Assembly (NCBI GenBank): GCA_905234365.1
Contig: CAJOHI010000002.1
Coordinates: forward strand, 1-42,569
DNA: 42,569 nucleotides
DNA from: an uncultured Selenomonadaceae bacterium
Lineage (GTDB): Bacteria; Bacillota; Negativicutes; Selenomonadales; Selenomonadaceae
Reading direction: 5' to 3'
The notes below the pieces were generated by a model, which searched no databases, was not told the origin of the DNA, and worked only from the letters and a program-made list of their open reading frames with translations. The position numbers and the translations under genes were made by a program. This document shows positions 33,551 to 42,569 of the stretch, in pieces; the first letter of the stretch is position 1, and the number at the start of each line of letters is the position of its first letter.

Positions 33551-35452
33551 ATGTTTACAGCTGGAAAATATGATGTAATAGTAATAGGTGCCGGTCATGC
33601 AGGTATTGAAGCGGCACTTGCTTCTGCCAGAATTGGTTGTAAAACTCTCATGACAACACTATCACTTGAAAATATTGCTATGATGCCTTGTAATCCTTCA
33701 ATAGGCGGACCTGCAAAAGGTCATCTCGTTCGTGAAATAGATGCTTTAGGCGGACAAATGGGATTAACTGCCGATAAAACGTGTATACAGTTTCGCATGC
33801 TGAATACCGGAAAAGGTGCTGCCGTTCATGCGCTTCGTGCTCAAGCTGACAAGAAAATATATCAAGCAGTGATGAAAGAAATCTGCGAAAATACAGATAA
33901 TCTCGACATAAAACAACTGCTGATAGAAAAAATTATCGTTGAAAATAAAAAAATCGCCGCCGTCATTACTGAAACAGGCGAAATTTATCAAGCTACAACT
34001 GTAATTTTAGCTTCCGGAACATATTTGAAAGGCAGAATCATAATTGGCGAAACCATATATGACGGCGGACCAAATGGTCAACGTGCTGCAATAAATTTAT
34101 CGGATTCTTTAAAAGAGATCGGTATAAAATTCATGCGATTCAAAACTGGTACGCCTGCACGTGTTGACGGCAGAACACTGGATTTTTCAAAAATGGAAAT
34201 TCAAAAAGGCGACGAAAATATACAAAATTTTTCATTTATGACTGATATTCCGACTAAAAATAAAACTTTTTGTTACCTTACCTATACAAATAACAAGACA
34301 CATGAAATACTAAAGAAAAATTTACATCGTGCACCAATGGCAAATGGTATCATTGAAGGCACAGGACCGCGTTATTGTCCTTCGATTGAATCTAAAATTA
34401 TAATGTTTCCAGATAAAGAACGGCATCAGCTTTTTTTAGAGCCGGAGGGATTAAACACGCAAGAATATTACGTGCAAGGTATGTCAACGAGTATGCCAAT
34501 GGACGTGCAAATTGAATTTCTGCATACTATTCCAGGTTTGGAAAATGCAAAAATTATGCGTCCAGGCTACGCTATCGAGTATGATTGCATTGATCCATTG
34601 CAATTAAAGCCAACGCTGGAATTTAAAGGTATAGCTGGATTTTTTTCAGCCGGACAGTCAAATGGCACTTCCGGTTACGAAGAAGCAGCAGCACAAGGAA
34701 TTATCGCTGGCATTAATGCTGCAATGTTTGTTAAAGGTAAAGAACCACTCATTTTAAAACGTTCAGAAGGGTATATCGGAGTACTTATCGATGATTTGAT
34801 TACTAAAGGCACGCAGGAGCCTTACAGAATGATGACTTCACGTGCTGAATACAGACTTTTATTGCGTCAAGATAATGCGGATTTACGACTGACTCCACAT
34901 GGCCGTAGCGTTGGACTTGTATCAAATGAACGCTGGAACCGTTTTCAAACTAAAAAAGCCGAAATCGAGATCGCTACTAGTTATCTTAGCAATACGATAT
35001 TGACGCCAAGTAAAGATATTAATGATAAACTTATTTCGTTGAACATAGGTGAAATTCGCAATACAATGCCATTATCCGAACTACTCCGCAGACCGAATGT
35101 AACTTACGAAAATCTGCAGACAATATTTGACATTCCGCAAATCTCAACAGAAGCTCAATTTCAAGTTGAAACGAATTTTTATTACGAAGGTTACATCAAA
35201 AAGCAGACAGAATTAGCACTAAAGCTAGAAAAGTTAGAATCAAAATTAATTCCTCAAGGTATACCTTATGAAAATATTTTAAATCTACGTTCGGAGGCTC
35301 GCGAAAAGTTAGCAATAATTAAACCACGTTCGATTGGACAGGCAAGTAGGATTTCAGGCGTCTCACCTGCTGATATTTCAGTGTTGATCGTTTGGATTGA
35401 ACAACAAAAACGCTTACAATCAATAACGCAGCTAAAGCATCATAAAATATAA
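33551..35452 (+). CDS. mnmG: tRNA uridine-5-carboxymethylaminomethyl synthesis enzyme MnmG (GidA)
   Basis: This FAD-dependent partner of MnmE has about 633 residues. The dinucleotide-binding motif VIGAGHAGIEAA is at the N-terminus, followed by MMPCNPSIGGPAKGHLVREIDALGG and GMSTSMP; the C-terminal helical domain has IPYENI and RISGVSPADISVLIVW. The frame opens at GTG 33539, which is too close to the GGAGG at 33532-33536; ATG 33551 is preferred. In most genomes rsmG and parAB follow; here an unrelated minus-strand gene follows. Confidence 0.95.
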   Translation: MFTAGKYDVIVIGAGHAGIEAALASARIGCKTLMTTLSLENIAMMPCNPSIGGPAKGHLVREIDALGGQMGLTADKTCIQFRMLNTGKGAAVHALRAQADKKIYQAVMKEICENTDNLDIKQLLIEKIIVENKKIAAVITETGEIYQATTVILASGTYLKGRIIIGETIYDGGPNGQRAAINLSDSLKEIGIKFMRFKTGTPARVDGRTLDFSKMEIQKGDENIQNFSFMTDIPTKNKTFCYLTYTNNKTHEILKKNLHRAPMANGIIEGTGPRYCPSIESKIIMFPDKERHQLFLEPEGLNTQEYYVQGMSTSMPMDVQIEFLHTIPGLENAKIMRPGYAIEYDCIDPLQLKPTLEFKGIAGFFSAGQSNGTSGYEEAAAQGIIAGINAAMFVKGKEPLILKRSEGYIGVLIDDLITKGTQEPYRMMTSRAEYRLLLRQDNADLRLTPHGRSVGLVSNERWNRFQTKKAEIEIATSYLSNTILTPSKDINDKLISLNIGEIRNTMPLSELLRRPNVTYENLQTIFDIPQISTEAQFQVETNFYYEGYIKKQTELALKLEKLESKLIPQGIPYENILNLRSEAREKLAIIKPRSIGQASRISGVSPADISVLIVWIEQQKRLQSITQLKHHKI

Positions 35453-35474
35453 CCGTACCTATAAAATATAAACA

Positions 35475-36689
35475 TTAAATGGATTTTAAGAGTTGTGCTT
35501 GAAAAATAAAGCCTTTTTGCTGACCGACAAAACCAGATGCATTAAGGTCAACATTAACGGTATTATCCTTGCCGGCAGAAAGTTTATATCCAAGTTCCAA
35601 AACGCCGCTGCTGCCTTTTCCGTCAGCGCTGCTTATTTCTACGTCGTTATGTCTTGCCTTTACGCTTGCTTTTGCTTCATATTGATAAGATAAACCGTAA
35701 TAAATCTTGCCATTTTTGACTTTAGTTGTCATGCGGCAGCCAACCTTTAATCTGTTACTGTCGATAGAACTCAGACGGCAATTTTCACTGTCAGGCAATT
35801 CAAAGTTCATGTGATCTTGATGTGAAAAGGCATAAATACCGTAAATATCGGCAGTTTCTTTTTCATTGAGTTTTATAATTTTTCCTAATTTGGCATGTCC
35901 AGCATAGACTGGTGCAGATTTTTCGTAATGAATATCAAATTTATTTCTGTTGATTTGAAGATTATCAGCGTCAAGAGAAGTTTTAGCACGACCTAAACGA
36001 ATACTGCCCTCATAATAAACGCCGTCATGTCTGCTTTGTTTTGCAATTACGCCAACTGTCAATGCGTTTGAATTGCCCTTGCCGTCAACGTCTTTAAAGT
36101 CGCTATCATAACTATTATGATTATAATCAACGATACCGCCAACTAACAATTTGCCTGAAGAAGTTTTTAACTCTCTGACAAAACCTATATCAGCGCCGCT
36201 AATTTTGTTCTTTATTTCGCCGCCATTGTCAGTGTCAACTTTTAAAACACCGCCGCTTACAGCCGTAATTATCTTAGTATGATTTATTTTTTTATCAATT
36301 TGTTGCTTTTCTAAGTCACAGTTATTTTTTATTTGTTCAATTTCAATTTTATCTGTTGTGGTTTCATTAAATGTTTCAATATCCTGATTTTTATCACTGT
36401 AATTTGAATTTATTTGGGGTTCTGAAGGCGGATAAAATATTTCAATCTCATTAGATTCAGTAGTTATGCCGGGATTGTCTCCTTCTGTTTCCGCAGATTT
36501 ATGCTCGTCTTTGCTGGTTTCGTCCTCTTGCAGCATTTCAATAATCCGCTCTGTACCTGCATTAATGCCTGTAATGGTGCCAATCATTGGTTGAGATAAA
36601 GTTTGAGCATGTCCTATCTTAAAATTAGTTACAAAAATCAACAATATTGCGAGTATTAATGTTATACATGAATTTTTTCTTAAACTCAC
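35475..36689 (-). CDS. Outer-membrane autotransporter-like barrel protein
   Basis: This 404-residue protein begins with a signal peptide (about 1-28, ending near GHAQ). A Glu/Asp/Asn-rich linker runs to about residue 135. The C-terminal 250 residues alternate short amphipathic strands (GADIGFVREL, KLLVGGIVDYNHNSYD, YYEGSIRLGRAKT, GVLELGYKLSAG) as in autotransporter translocator barrels. No large passenger domain is present, so it may be a barrel with a short linker, or a truncated autotransporter. The start is GTG 36689 behind GAGG. It indicates an outer membrane. It stands alone between mnmG (convergent) and the HIT-like gene (divergent). Confidence 0.7.
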   Translation of the reverse strand: MSLRKNSCITLILAILLIFVTNFKIGHAQTLSQPMIGTITGINAGTERIIEMLQEDETSKDEHKSAETEGDNPGITTESNEIEIFYPPSEPQINSNYSDKNQDIETFNETTTDKIEIEQIKNNCDLEKQQIDKKINHTKIITAVSGGVLKVDTDNGGEIKNKISGADIGFVRELKTSSGKLLVGGIVDYNHNSYDSDFKDVDGKGNSNALTVGVIAKQSRHDGVYYEGSIRLGRAKTSLDADNLQINRNKFDIHYEKSAPVYAGHAKLGKIIKLNEKETADIYGIYAFSHQDHMNFELPDSENCRLSSIDSNRLKVGCRMTTKVKNGKIYYGLSYQYEAKASVKARHNDVEISSADGKGSSGVLELGYKLSAGKDNTVNVDLNASGFVGQQKGFIFQAQLLKSI

Positions 36690-36819
36690 ATTCCTGCCTC
36701 GCTTTCAGCTTTTTATCAGATTTTATCATATTTTTTAATTTAAAGTCAATCACTTATTCCATTTTTCGGCAAATAAAACTATAATTATATAAGTAAAATT
36801 TTTACTCGGAGGCGATACC

Positions 36820-37587
36820 ATGTTGGCGAATATCAATTTGATAAAATTTGACACCGACATAGGAAGGACAAAGCCGGAAAATATCATTCACGTCGAGAAT
36901 GACTGCCCATTTTGTGATGTTGAGCACCTCACTAATATAATTGACACAGACGGCGATATAATTTTCCTCAAGAACAAATACAACGTGGTTAAAGGCGCTG
37001 ATCAGTTTGTGTTGATTGAAGGTCGCGAATGTGATGTTGACATGCCTGATTATACAAAAGAACACATGCGGAGAGTTATTAAACTTGGTCTTAAACATTG
37101 GCGTAAACTCTTAGACTGCGGCAAGTATGAAGAAGTGCTTTTTTTTAAAAATTTTGGACCTATGTCCGGCGGAACGATTCGACATCCTCATATGCAGCTT
37201 GTTGGTTTTTTTAAGCTGCAAAGTGATTTATTGTTTTTTCCTGAAGAAATGCAAGGCATAGTTATAAAAAAACAAAATGGCGTTGAGATGAATATTTCAA
37301 ACTGTCCTAGAATCGGATTCGGCGAAATTAACATTGTACCTCAAATTGACGGAAACATTGATACTTTCGCTGACTTCATTCAGATTGGTGTAGATTATTT
37401 AACGCATTATTTTCGCAAAAACTTGACGAGTTATAATATATTTTTTTATCACAAGGAGCGGCAGATTTATGTTAAACTTATACCACGCTTTGCAACTTCG
37501 CCTTATTTCGTGGGTTATAATATACGTTTTTTGCCGAATAATGTTGAGCGCATTGCTGAAGAAATTCGTCAGATATATTTTAATTAG
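36820..37587 (+). CDS. DUF4931 / HIT-superfamily (GalT-like) protein
   Basis: This 255-residue protein resembles galactose-1-phosphate uridylyltransferase-like members of the HIT superfamily, of the DUF4931 type. CPFC (29-32) may bind zinc, and FGPMSGGTIRHPHMQ contains a His-x-His nucleotidyl-transfer motif at about 122 and 124. The real substrate is unknown. ATG 36820 follows CGGAGG. A perfect short palindrome, AGTAAAATTTTTACT (36792-36806), lies between a TATAAT box and the ribosome site. The YkvA gene follows 12 bases later. Confidence 0.82.
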   Translation: MLANINLIKFDTDIGRTKPENIIHVENDCPFCDVEHLTNIIDTDGDIIFLKNKYNVVKGADQFVLIEGRECDVDMPDYTKEHMRRVIKLGLKHWRKLLDCGKYEEVLFFKNFGPMSGGTIRHPHMQLVGFFKLQSDLLFFPEEMQGIVIKKQNGVEMNISNCPRIGFGEINIVPQIDGNIDTFADFIQIGVDYLTHYFRKNLTSYNIFFYHKERQIYVKLIPRFATSPYFVGYNIRFLPNNVERIAEEIRQIYFN

Positions 37588-37599
37588 GAGTGTGTAATT

Positions 37600-38052
37600 A
37601 TGCCGGTTATTGTCAATAAAGTTAAAACAGATGACACGGTTACAAGAGAAATCAGCGAAGCCGAATTTAACGCCGCAACGCTGGAAAATGTAGACATGGA
37701 TAAGTACGCTAAAAATTATTCTGAAAATGGTCTTTGGGATAAGATCAAAGGTACTTTAAAGGACGCCGGTATCGGTCTCATTTACAAGGCGCTGAAGCTT
37801 TACTATGCTACTGAAAATCCGAATTGTCCACAGAAAGTCAAATTAGGAATTTATGCGGCACTTGGCTATTTTATTACGCCTTTTGACATAGTACCGGATT
37901 TTTTGCCACTTGCCGGGTTTACTGATGACGTCAGCACTATTGCCATTGCCTTGACGGTTGCACATCTTTATATTGACGATACCGTTAAACAAAAGGCTAA
38001 AGATAGAATCAGAGGTATTTTTGGTGATAAAATTGCAAATGAACTTGATTAA
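37600..38052 (+). CDS. YkvA-family (DUF1232) protein
   Basis: This 150-residue protein has the DUF1232 core KVKLGIYAALGYFITPFDIVPDFLPLAGFTDD, split here around the P-D-x-I-P-D-F-P signature, followed by a hydrophobic helix. It is likely a small membrane-associated protein; no function is established. ATG 37600 follows TTAGGAG. It is the second gene of the operon with the HIT-like gene. Confidence 0.88.
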   Translation: MPVIVNKVKTDDTVTREISEAEFNAATLENVDMDKYAKNYSENGLWDKIKGTLKDAGIGLIYKALKLYYATENPNCPQKVKLGIYAALGYFITPFDIVPDFLPLAGFTDDVSTIAIALTVAHLYIDDTVKQKAKDRIRGIFGDKIANELD

Positions 38053-38124
38053 AAATCAAATATACCTTAAAATTATAAAAAATAATGTATAATAATGATT
38101 TATACCTTTAATTTATCAAAATAA

Positions 38125-38153
38125 TTGACATGCTGTGTAAATCAATGTAAAAT
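38125..38153 (+). promoter_or_regulatory. Promoter upstream of the frameshifted 38.2-kb gene
   Basis: TTGACA (38125-38130) and TAAAAT (38148-38153) are 17 bases apart. GGAGG follows at 38174-38178, then the start at 38189. The gene therefore has its own signals despite the broken frame. Confidence 0.65.
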
Positions 38154-38188
38154 TAAATCCTAAATATGTACATTGGAGGAAAATTTTA

Positions 38189-38693
38189 ATGGACATGCAG
38201 GAAATTTTTACTAAAATCTCAGATTTACTTGAGAAATTCGGTATCAAAGAGGCGCTGAAAAAGCCGGAAGTTGTCGAAACGATTTATAATGTTATGAGTC
38301 AACACGGAATGAAAGTTGACAAGAATATTTTTAACCTTGTAGTTGTCGGTTTTGCAAGCACTCCAAGTGATAAACTCGGTCAACTTATTGGTCTTCTTGG
38401 CGGCGTTATGGCTGGAGCACAAGGAAGGGGGTGCAGCAGCAAATCCACTTGCAGCAATTCTCGGAGCAGTGGCTCAAGGCGCCAATCAACCGGCACAAAA
38501 TCAGCAGCAACAGGCAAAACCTGGCGAAGCAAATCCATTGGCGGCACTTGGTGCAATCGGAGCACTTGCCGGAGCTTTAGGTGGTGCTGCTCAACCTCAA
38601 CAACAAAATCAACAGCAGACACAATCTCAATCGCCAACGGCTGCAGACTTGCTTGGCGGTCTCGCACAAGTTTTAGCACAAGGCAAAAAGTAA
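38189..38693 (+). pseudogene. Frameshifted Ala/Gln-rich small protein gene
   Basis: I do not recognise this protein. It starts at ATG 38189 with MDMQEIFTKISDLLEKFG and forms a helical N-terminal part of about 78 residues in one frame, ending LIGLLGGVMAGAQ. The same kind of sequence continues in another frame, with EGGAAANPLAAILGAVA, NQQQQ tracts and LLGGLAQVLAQGKK, ending at the TAA at 38691-38693. The switch lies in CAAGGAAGGGGGTGC at about 38420-38433, and one base too many (probably a G) explains it. The original frame instead reads into Ser/Arg-rich nonsense up to 38698. The intact product would have about 167 residues. Promoter, ribosome site and terminator all look intact, so either the mutation is recent, the base is miscalled, or the shift is programmed or variable. 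Confidence 0.7.
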
Positions 38694-38711
38694 AATAAAT
38701 TTCACTCAATC

Positions 38712-38752
38712 AAAAAAGGCTACTTCGTGATTAATCGAAGGTAGTCTTTTTT
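38712..38752. terminator. Bidirectional terminator between the frameshifted gene and the XRE regulator
   Basis: AAAAAAGGCTACTTCG pairs with CGAAGGTAGTCTTTTTT (one bulge, one G-U) around TGATTAAT. The flanking A-run and T-run make it work for both convergent genes. Confidence 0.85.
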
Positions 38753-38775
38753 ATTTCGCTTTTTTAATATGCCAT

Positions 38776-39105
38776 TTAATCGAAAATTACTTTAATTATA
38801 CCTTCAAGCATTTTGCGTTGTTTATCGGTTGGAAACCTGGCATTGACGGTATAGTGACCATTTAGAATGAAATTGTTAAGATCAGTTATTTCCTCAGTGT
38901 TAGAGAGATTTTTTTCATTGCCAAGCAGATAATCAATCGACACGTTAAAGAAGTTTGCCATTTTTTTGAGCATGTCATAATCCGGCTGATGAACACCAGA
39001 TTCATAGCGGCTGTAAGTAGCCTGTGTCAAATTTAGTTTTCCGGCGACAGTACCTTGAGCGAGCCCTTTGCGTTCACGGAGAGATTTTAATTTACGACCA
39101 AACAT
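38776..39105 (-). CDS. XRE-family transcriptional regulator
   Basis: This 109-residue protein carries an N-terminal Cro/CI-type helix-turn-helix (about 5-60): GRKLKSLRERKGLAQGTVAGKLN, with LTQATYSRYESGVHQPD and MLKKMANFFNVSIDYLLG, the standard spacing. The remaining 45 residues are unassigned. The frame opens at GTG 39114; ATG 39105, behind GAGGTG, is preferred. It is divergent from the RTX-type gene and could regulate it or itself, which I cannot show from sequence. Confidence 0.9.
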   Translation of the reverse strand: MFGRKLKSLRERKGLAQGTVAGKLNLTQATYSRYESGVHQPDYDMLKKMANFFNVSIDYLLGNEKNLSNTEEITDLNNFILNGHYTVNARFPTDKQRKMLEGIIKVIFD

Positions 39106-39321
39106 TATATTCACCTCATATAATGTTATAACTGCATTTAAATCTCTTTAAAATTTTTCTTGCCAAATAAGTATATTATCTTGATTTTTACGTTTATCGT
39201 ATTATAATAAAAGGTAAGCTACAAAATAAAATCAATTCCATCGTTTAATAAAGGTGGTGATTCATGATTAGAGTTATTTATTATATCAAAAAAATATCTT
39301 ATAAAAGGAAGTGATTTATTT

Positions 39322-42300
39322 ATGGCAGAATATAAAGTGACTGCCAACAATCAGACGATCACAGGAAGTTCGGATGCGACCTTATCACAGGCAATAACTA
39401 TATTACTTATGAAAATGTTGTGATTAACGCCGGCGGCGGTGATGACACGATTGACGGTTCTTATAAACATCCAAATTATTCAGCGGTTAATGGTGGTGCC
39501 GGCAATGACAGTATTTTTGCTCCTTGGAATTTAACGGTAACCGGCGGCACAGGTGACGATACGATTAAAGCTGATGGATCCGTCATAAAATACGCAAACG
39601 GTGACGGCAATGATGTCGTGATGTATTACAGCTACTTGGGAAATTCATCATCAAATGACACTATCAATGTCACAAGCGGTACAGTCAACTCAATCACCGG
39701 CAACGGAAATGATGTTGTATTGCATATTGGTGACGGCAACATAACTCTCAAGTCAGTCCAGAATAGACCTGTATTTTACCAAGAAGGCAACGATAGCCTT
39801 AAAGGCGCATTCTTTGACGGCAGCAAAATTCAGGATATGGTTGTTAATAATGTCCCTCATTCTGAAGTTACGGGAACAGACGGAGCAGATTATATTTACA
39901 ATATGCGGGATTGCAGCTACTCAACAATTAAAGCCGGACTTGGCAACGATACCATTAGACTTGACTCTTATTCTCAGGTAGTTGATTATAATCAAGGCGA
40001 CGGCAATGACGTTATCTACGGCTTTGATTATAATGATACACTTAATATTTCAAGCGGCACCATTAACAGCATTTACGGCAATGACGATGATGTAATTGTC
40101 AGAGTCGGCACAAATCGTATTACTCTTAAGGATGCAATTTTTGATTTTAATTACTATGGAAATTTCATTAACATTAAGGATTCTTCCAGCAAAAACAATA
40201 TCTATGTTTACGACGGTAATAATATTGTCAACGTGATTAATACTCACATAACTTATGACGAGGGCAATTATCATAAAACTACCGGTACAAGTAGTGACGA
40301 ATTTATTTTCGCCAATACACCTGCACTTGTTATTGGTGATGGTAGTTATAGTAATTTTACTCTTTTGGGCGGTGCAAGTGTTGACGCCGGTGCAGGTAAC
40401 GACACTATTTATGCTACATTTATGGGCACTTCAATTAATGCCGGAATTGGTAATGACTCCATTATTGTAAGGGAAAGCGGTTATTCAGGTAGTTTGGATA
40501 TGTACGATGCCTTAGGTACAATCGTTGGCGGTGCTGGTAAGGATACTATAAATTTAAGTTATCGTGATTATCTTAATTATCGTAATTATCGTAATAAAGG
40601 CTATCTTGTGCAATATGCTTCAGGCGATGATAATGAGCTTCTATTGTAGCAGGTGGCGGCAACGATACAATCATTAATACTTCAGAGTATGACACTATTG
40701 TAACAGGTGAAGGCGACAATCTCGTTATCTTTAAACGCAACGGTCGACAAAGTTACATCACTACTGGTAATGGCAATAACACTATTACTGGTGATTTTAT
40801 CAACTCAACTGTTATTGCGGGTTCCGGTGATGATATCATTGATTCTAACGGTAGTTCTATCATTAGAGCCGGCAGCGGCAATGATACCATTAATCTGAAA
40901 TGGGGAGCTCCTAAAATTCAATATGCCTTAGGCGATGGCAATGATTTGGTTTCGCTCAAATCCGGTGGTCAATTTAACGGTTCAATTAATCTGCTCAACG
41001 GCGCAACGGTTGATAAGTATCAAATCAATGGCAAAGATCACATTTTTACAATCGGTAGTGGAAAAGTCACCATTGCAAATATCAATTCAAATAATGTCAA
41101 TACTTATGTTGTCGTTGGCGATAATGAGTATATCAACGGCATTGCTTACAATCGATCTGTCGATGATGATTACAGCTCAAAAGAACAACAATACACAATT
41201 ACCGGAACGAGCGGCAATGATTATATTAACTACTGGTATCACGAGAAAGCGACGATTAATGCAAGGAACGGCGACGACTATATCGTAGCTTCGAATTATG
41301 GTGAGTATGGTGAGTATGGTGAGCGAATTGTTAATGGCGAATTGGGCAACGACACGATTAGGACTTATATTGATACCAGTACGATAAGCGGCGGCGGCGG
41401 TAACAATTTGATTCAAAGCTTTGGAGGTCGAAAGGTTTCGATAAGTGGTGGCGAAGGCAACGACATAATTGAAATACAGGCAACTAACGAGCAATTTACT
41501 TACTCCTATGTTTCTTCTGATGGTTATAGTTAGTTACAGTTATAGTACAGCTTATGAATTTGGTGACCAATTTGTCACAATAAATGGCGGCGAAGGCAAC
41601 GATACGATTCGGGCAGCATTTATTAATTTGCTGAGTTCTTACAGCAACACTTATACTTACACCAATTCAAACGGCGTTACTTATACGAGTACTATCAGTG
41701 GTTTTTTCCGTTCAAACAACACTTATGTCACTGTCACAAACTGGAGCGGTTCAAATGGTGCACATGGCGGCGAAACGATAACAAGTACGCTCATTTACGA
41801 CCGTTTGATTGAATATGCTGACGGCGACGGAGATGATGTCGTTGAGGATTATCATACCGGCGATTCAATTAAGGTTGACGGCAGTTATACTTGTTTAGTT
41901 GAGGGAAGCGATGTCGTTATCAAAGTCGGCACAGGCTCAATCACTTTAAAAAATGCTAAGTCACAAACCATTGTAATTAATGACGCGGTAGTTACTTTGA
42001 GTTCAGATCAAGTTGCTGCAAATGTCATTTTGACTGATAAGGATAAAAGCCCGTACAGTGCGGCAGACACCGTTGGTGGAATTGACGCAAGCCAACGTAC
42101 AAAGAAAATCCAAATCACCGGCAACGCTAATAACAACTCAATCATTGGCGGCAAAGGTGTGGACACTTTAAATGGCGGTGACGGTGCTGATACTCTTAAA
42201 GGCGGCGTCGGCAACGATATCCTCAGCGGTGGCAGCGGCGATGACGTCTTCCTTGTTGCGGATGGCGAAGGTAATGACGTTATCAATGACTATACAACCG

Positions 42301-42480
42301 GTGATAAAGTCAAGTTGACTAGCGGCAAAGTCAGCAATATCAAAGTCAAAAATAATGATGTAATTTTGACAATCGGCAAGAGCAAATTGACCCTCAAAAA
42401 TGCAAAATCGCAGTCGATTGAAGTTGAAAATTCCAACGGCACGACCTCAACAATCATCAATGGCATTAACTTGACATACT
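39322..42480 (+). pseudogene. RTX-like calcium-binding repeat protein gene, broken by three frame changes
   Basis: ATG 39322 behind GGAAGTGAT starts MAEYKVTANNQTITG. The coding sequence then moves through three frames and still reads as one protein: a switch near 39381-39390 (one base missing) into the frame that runs to 40649, a switch near 40640 (one base missing) into the frame with AGGGNDTII that runs to 41533, and a switch near 41531 (one base extra) into a frame open to the window end. It holds more than 20 degenerate Gly-Gly-x-Gly-x-Asp-x repeats (GGAGNDSIF, AGLGNDTIRL, GGEGNDTIRA, GGVGNDILSGGSGDDVF), the calcium-binding RTX nonapeptides of type I-secreted proteins. The final strand EVENSNGTTSTIINGINLTY (20 residues) then meets the insertion-element end. 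No type I secretion genes are in the window. Confidence 0.75.
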
Positions 42481-42569
42481 CCCCACGGCTAAAGCCGGCG
42501 GATTCTGCTATCATCGACATTCGCCTTAAAAATAAGGTCTTACGATGTCTCCTGCAATGGTCGATGCCC
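42471..42569 (-). mobile_element. Probable terminal hairpin of an IS200/IS605 (TnpB-type) element
   Basis: Read on the minus strand, the window end finishes AATCCGCCGGCTTTAGCCG, then TGGGGAGTATGTCAAG, which is the form I know from the 3' ends of IS200/IS605-family elements (GGCTTTAGCC hairpin and a GGAGTATGTCAA terminus). Inside it CATCGACATT (42512-42521) can pair with AATGGTCGATG (42556-42566), and CCTT/AAGG form an inner stem, a folded RNA-like arrangement. The rest of the element, including any transposase or TnpB gene, would lie beyond the right edge. It adjoins or interrupts the RTX-like gene. This is a match by memory of the family, not a search. Confidence 0.55.

Noticed and set aside
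9935-34845. Other CACGTG hexamers as further parS sites (near 9943, 10108, 13599, 21816, 27460, 34155 and 34838)
   Set aside because: Their flanks depart from TTTCACGTGAAA at several positions on at least one side; only the three listed sites keep the long match.
38380-38709. Minus-strand and second + strand frames over the Ala/Gln-rich gene
   Set aside because: The minus frame is a reflection of the GC-richer repeats; the + frame starting at 38343 lacks a ribosome site and is better read as the shifted tail of the gene starting at 38189.
39400-42470. CRISPR array in the repeat-rich right end
   Set aside because: The repeats are short, degenerate, coding glycine-aspartate units without constant repeat length or spacers.

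Overview
The window is a low-GC bacterial chromosome segment, most likely from a diderm Firmicute of the Negativicutes (Selenomonadales-like). The reasons are a low-GC Firmicute-type gene set and Shine-Dalgarno usage, a ribosomal protein L34 with the [11 protein letters not shown] variant, and a Gram-positive-style rpmH-rnpA-yidD-yidC-jag-mnmE-mnmG run, together with an autotransporter-like outer-membrane barrel and an RTX-type repeat protein, which imply an outer membrane or a secreted cell surface. I do not assign a genus.

Layout. 1-6.3 kb (+): a broken phzF gene, leuB, a Uma2-family gene and ilvB (branched-chain amino acid synthesis), a terminator, then a Bcr/CflA efflux pump and an ABC ATPase without a visible permease. 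6.3-10.8 kb (-): a thiamine operon read from a TPP riboswitch with its own terminator, in the order thiS, thiG, thiH, tenI/thiE-like, thiC. 10.8-12.2 kb (-): a DUF512 radical-SAM protein, divergent from a MetH-reactivation-domain gene and rsmG (12.4-13.9 kb). 13.9-19.8 kb: a large acidic secreted protein, two tRNA-Val genes from a perfect sigma-70 promoter, azlCD, then on the minus strand a AAA/DUF4143 ATPase, a phage-type YopX gene and a small secreted protein, followed by a galM-like epimerase. 20-29.5 kb: clpB (-), a second AAA/DUF4143 ATPase, ybeY, a hybrid sensor kinase (-), a secreted SGNH hydrolase (-) and tRNA-Glu (-). 29.6-35.5 kb (+): the conserved rpmH-to-mnmG block for ribosome, RNase P, membrane insertion and tRNA modification. 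35.5-42.6 kb: the autotransporter-like protein (-), a HIT/GalT-like protein, a YkvA protein, a frameshifted Ala/Gln-rich gene, an XRE regulator (-), an RTX-repeat gene broken by three frame changes and, at the window edge, what looks like the terminal hairpin of an IS200/IS605 (TnpB-type) element.

How it fits together. The rpmH block and three parS-like 16-mers (7.1, 15.8 and 20.0 kb) suggest an origin-proximal position, although dnaA, parA and parB are not here and rsmG has been separated from mnmG. The housekeeping genes are intact, while phzF, the 38.2-kb gene and the RTX gene are disrupted, so the damage falls in accessory genes. No CRISPR array and no recognisable defence island is present. 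The least explained items are the parS-like cluster, the folded segment between jag and mnmE, the frame change at 38.43 kb and the folded RNA-like end of the insertion element at 42.5 kb.
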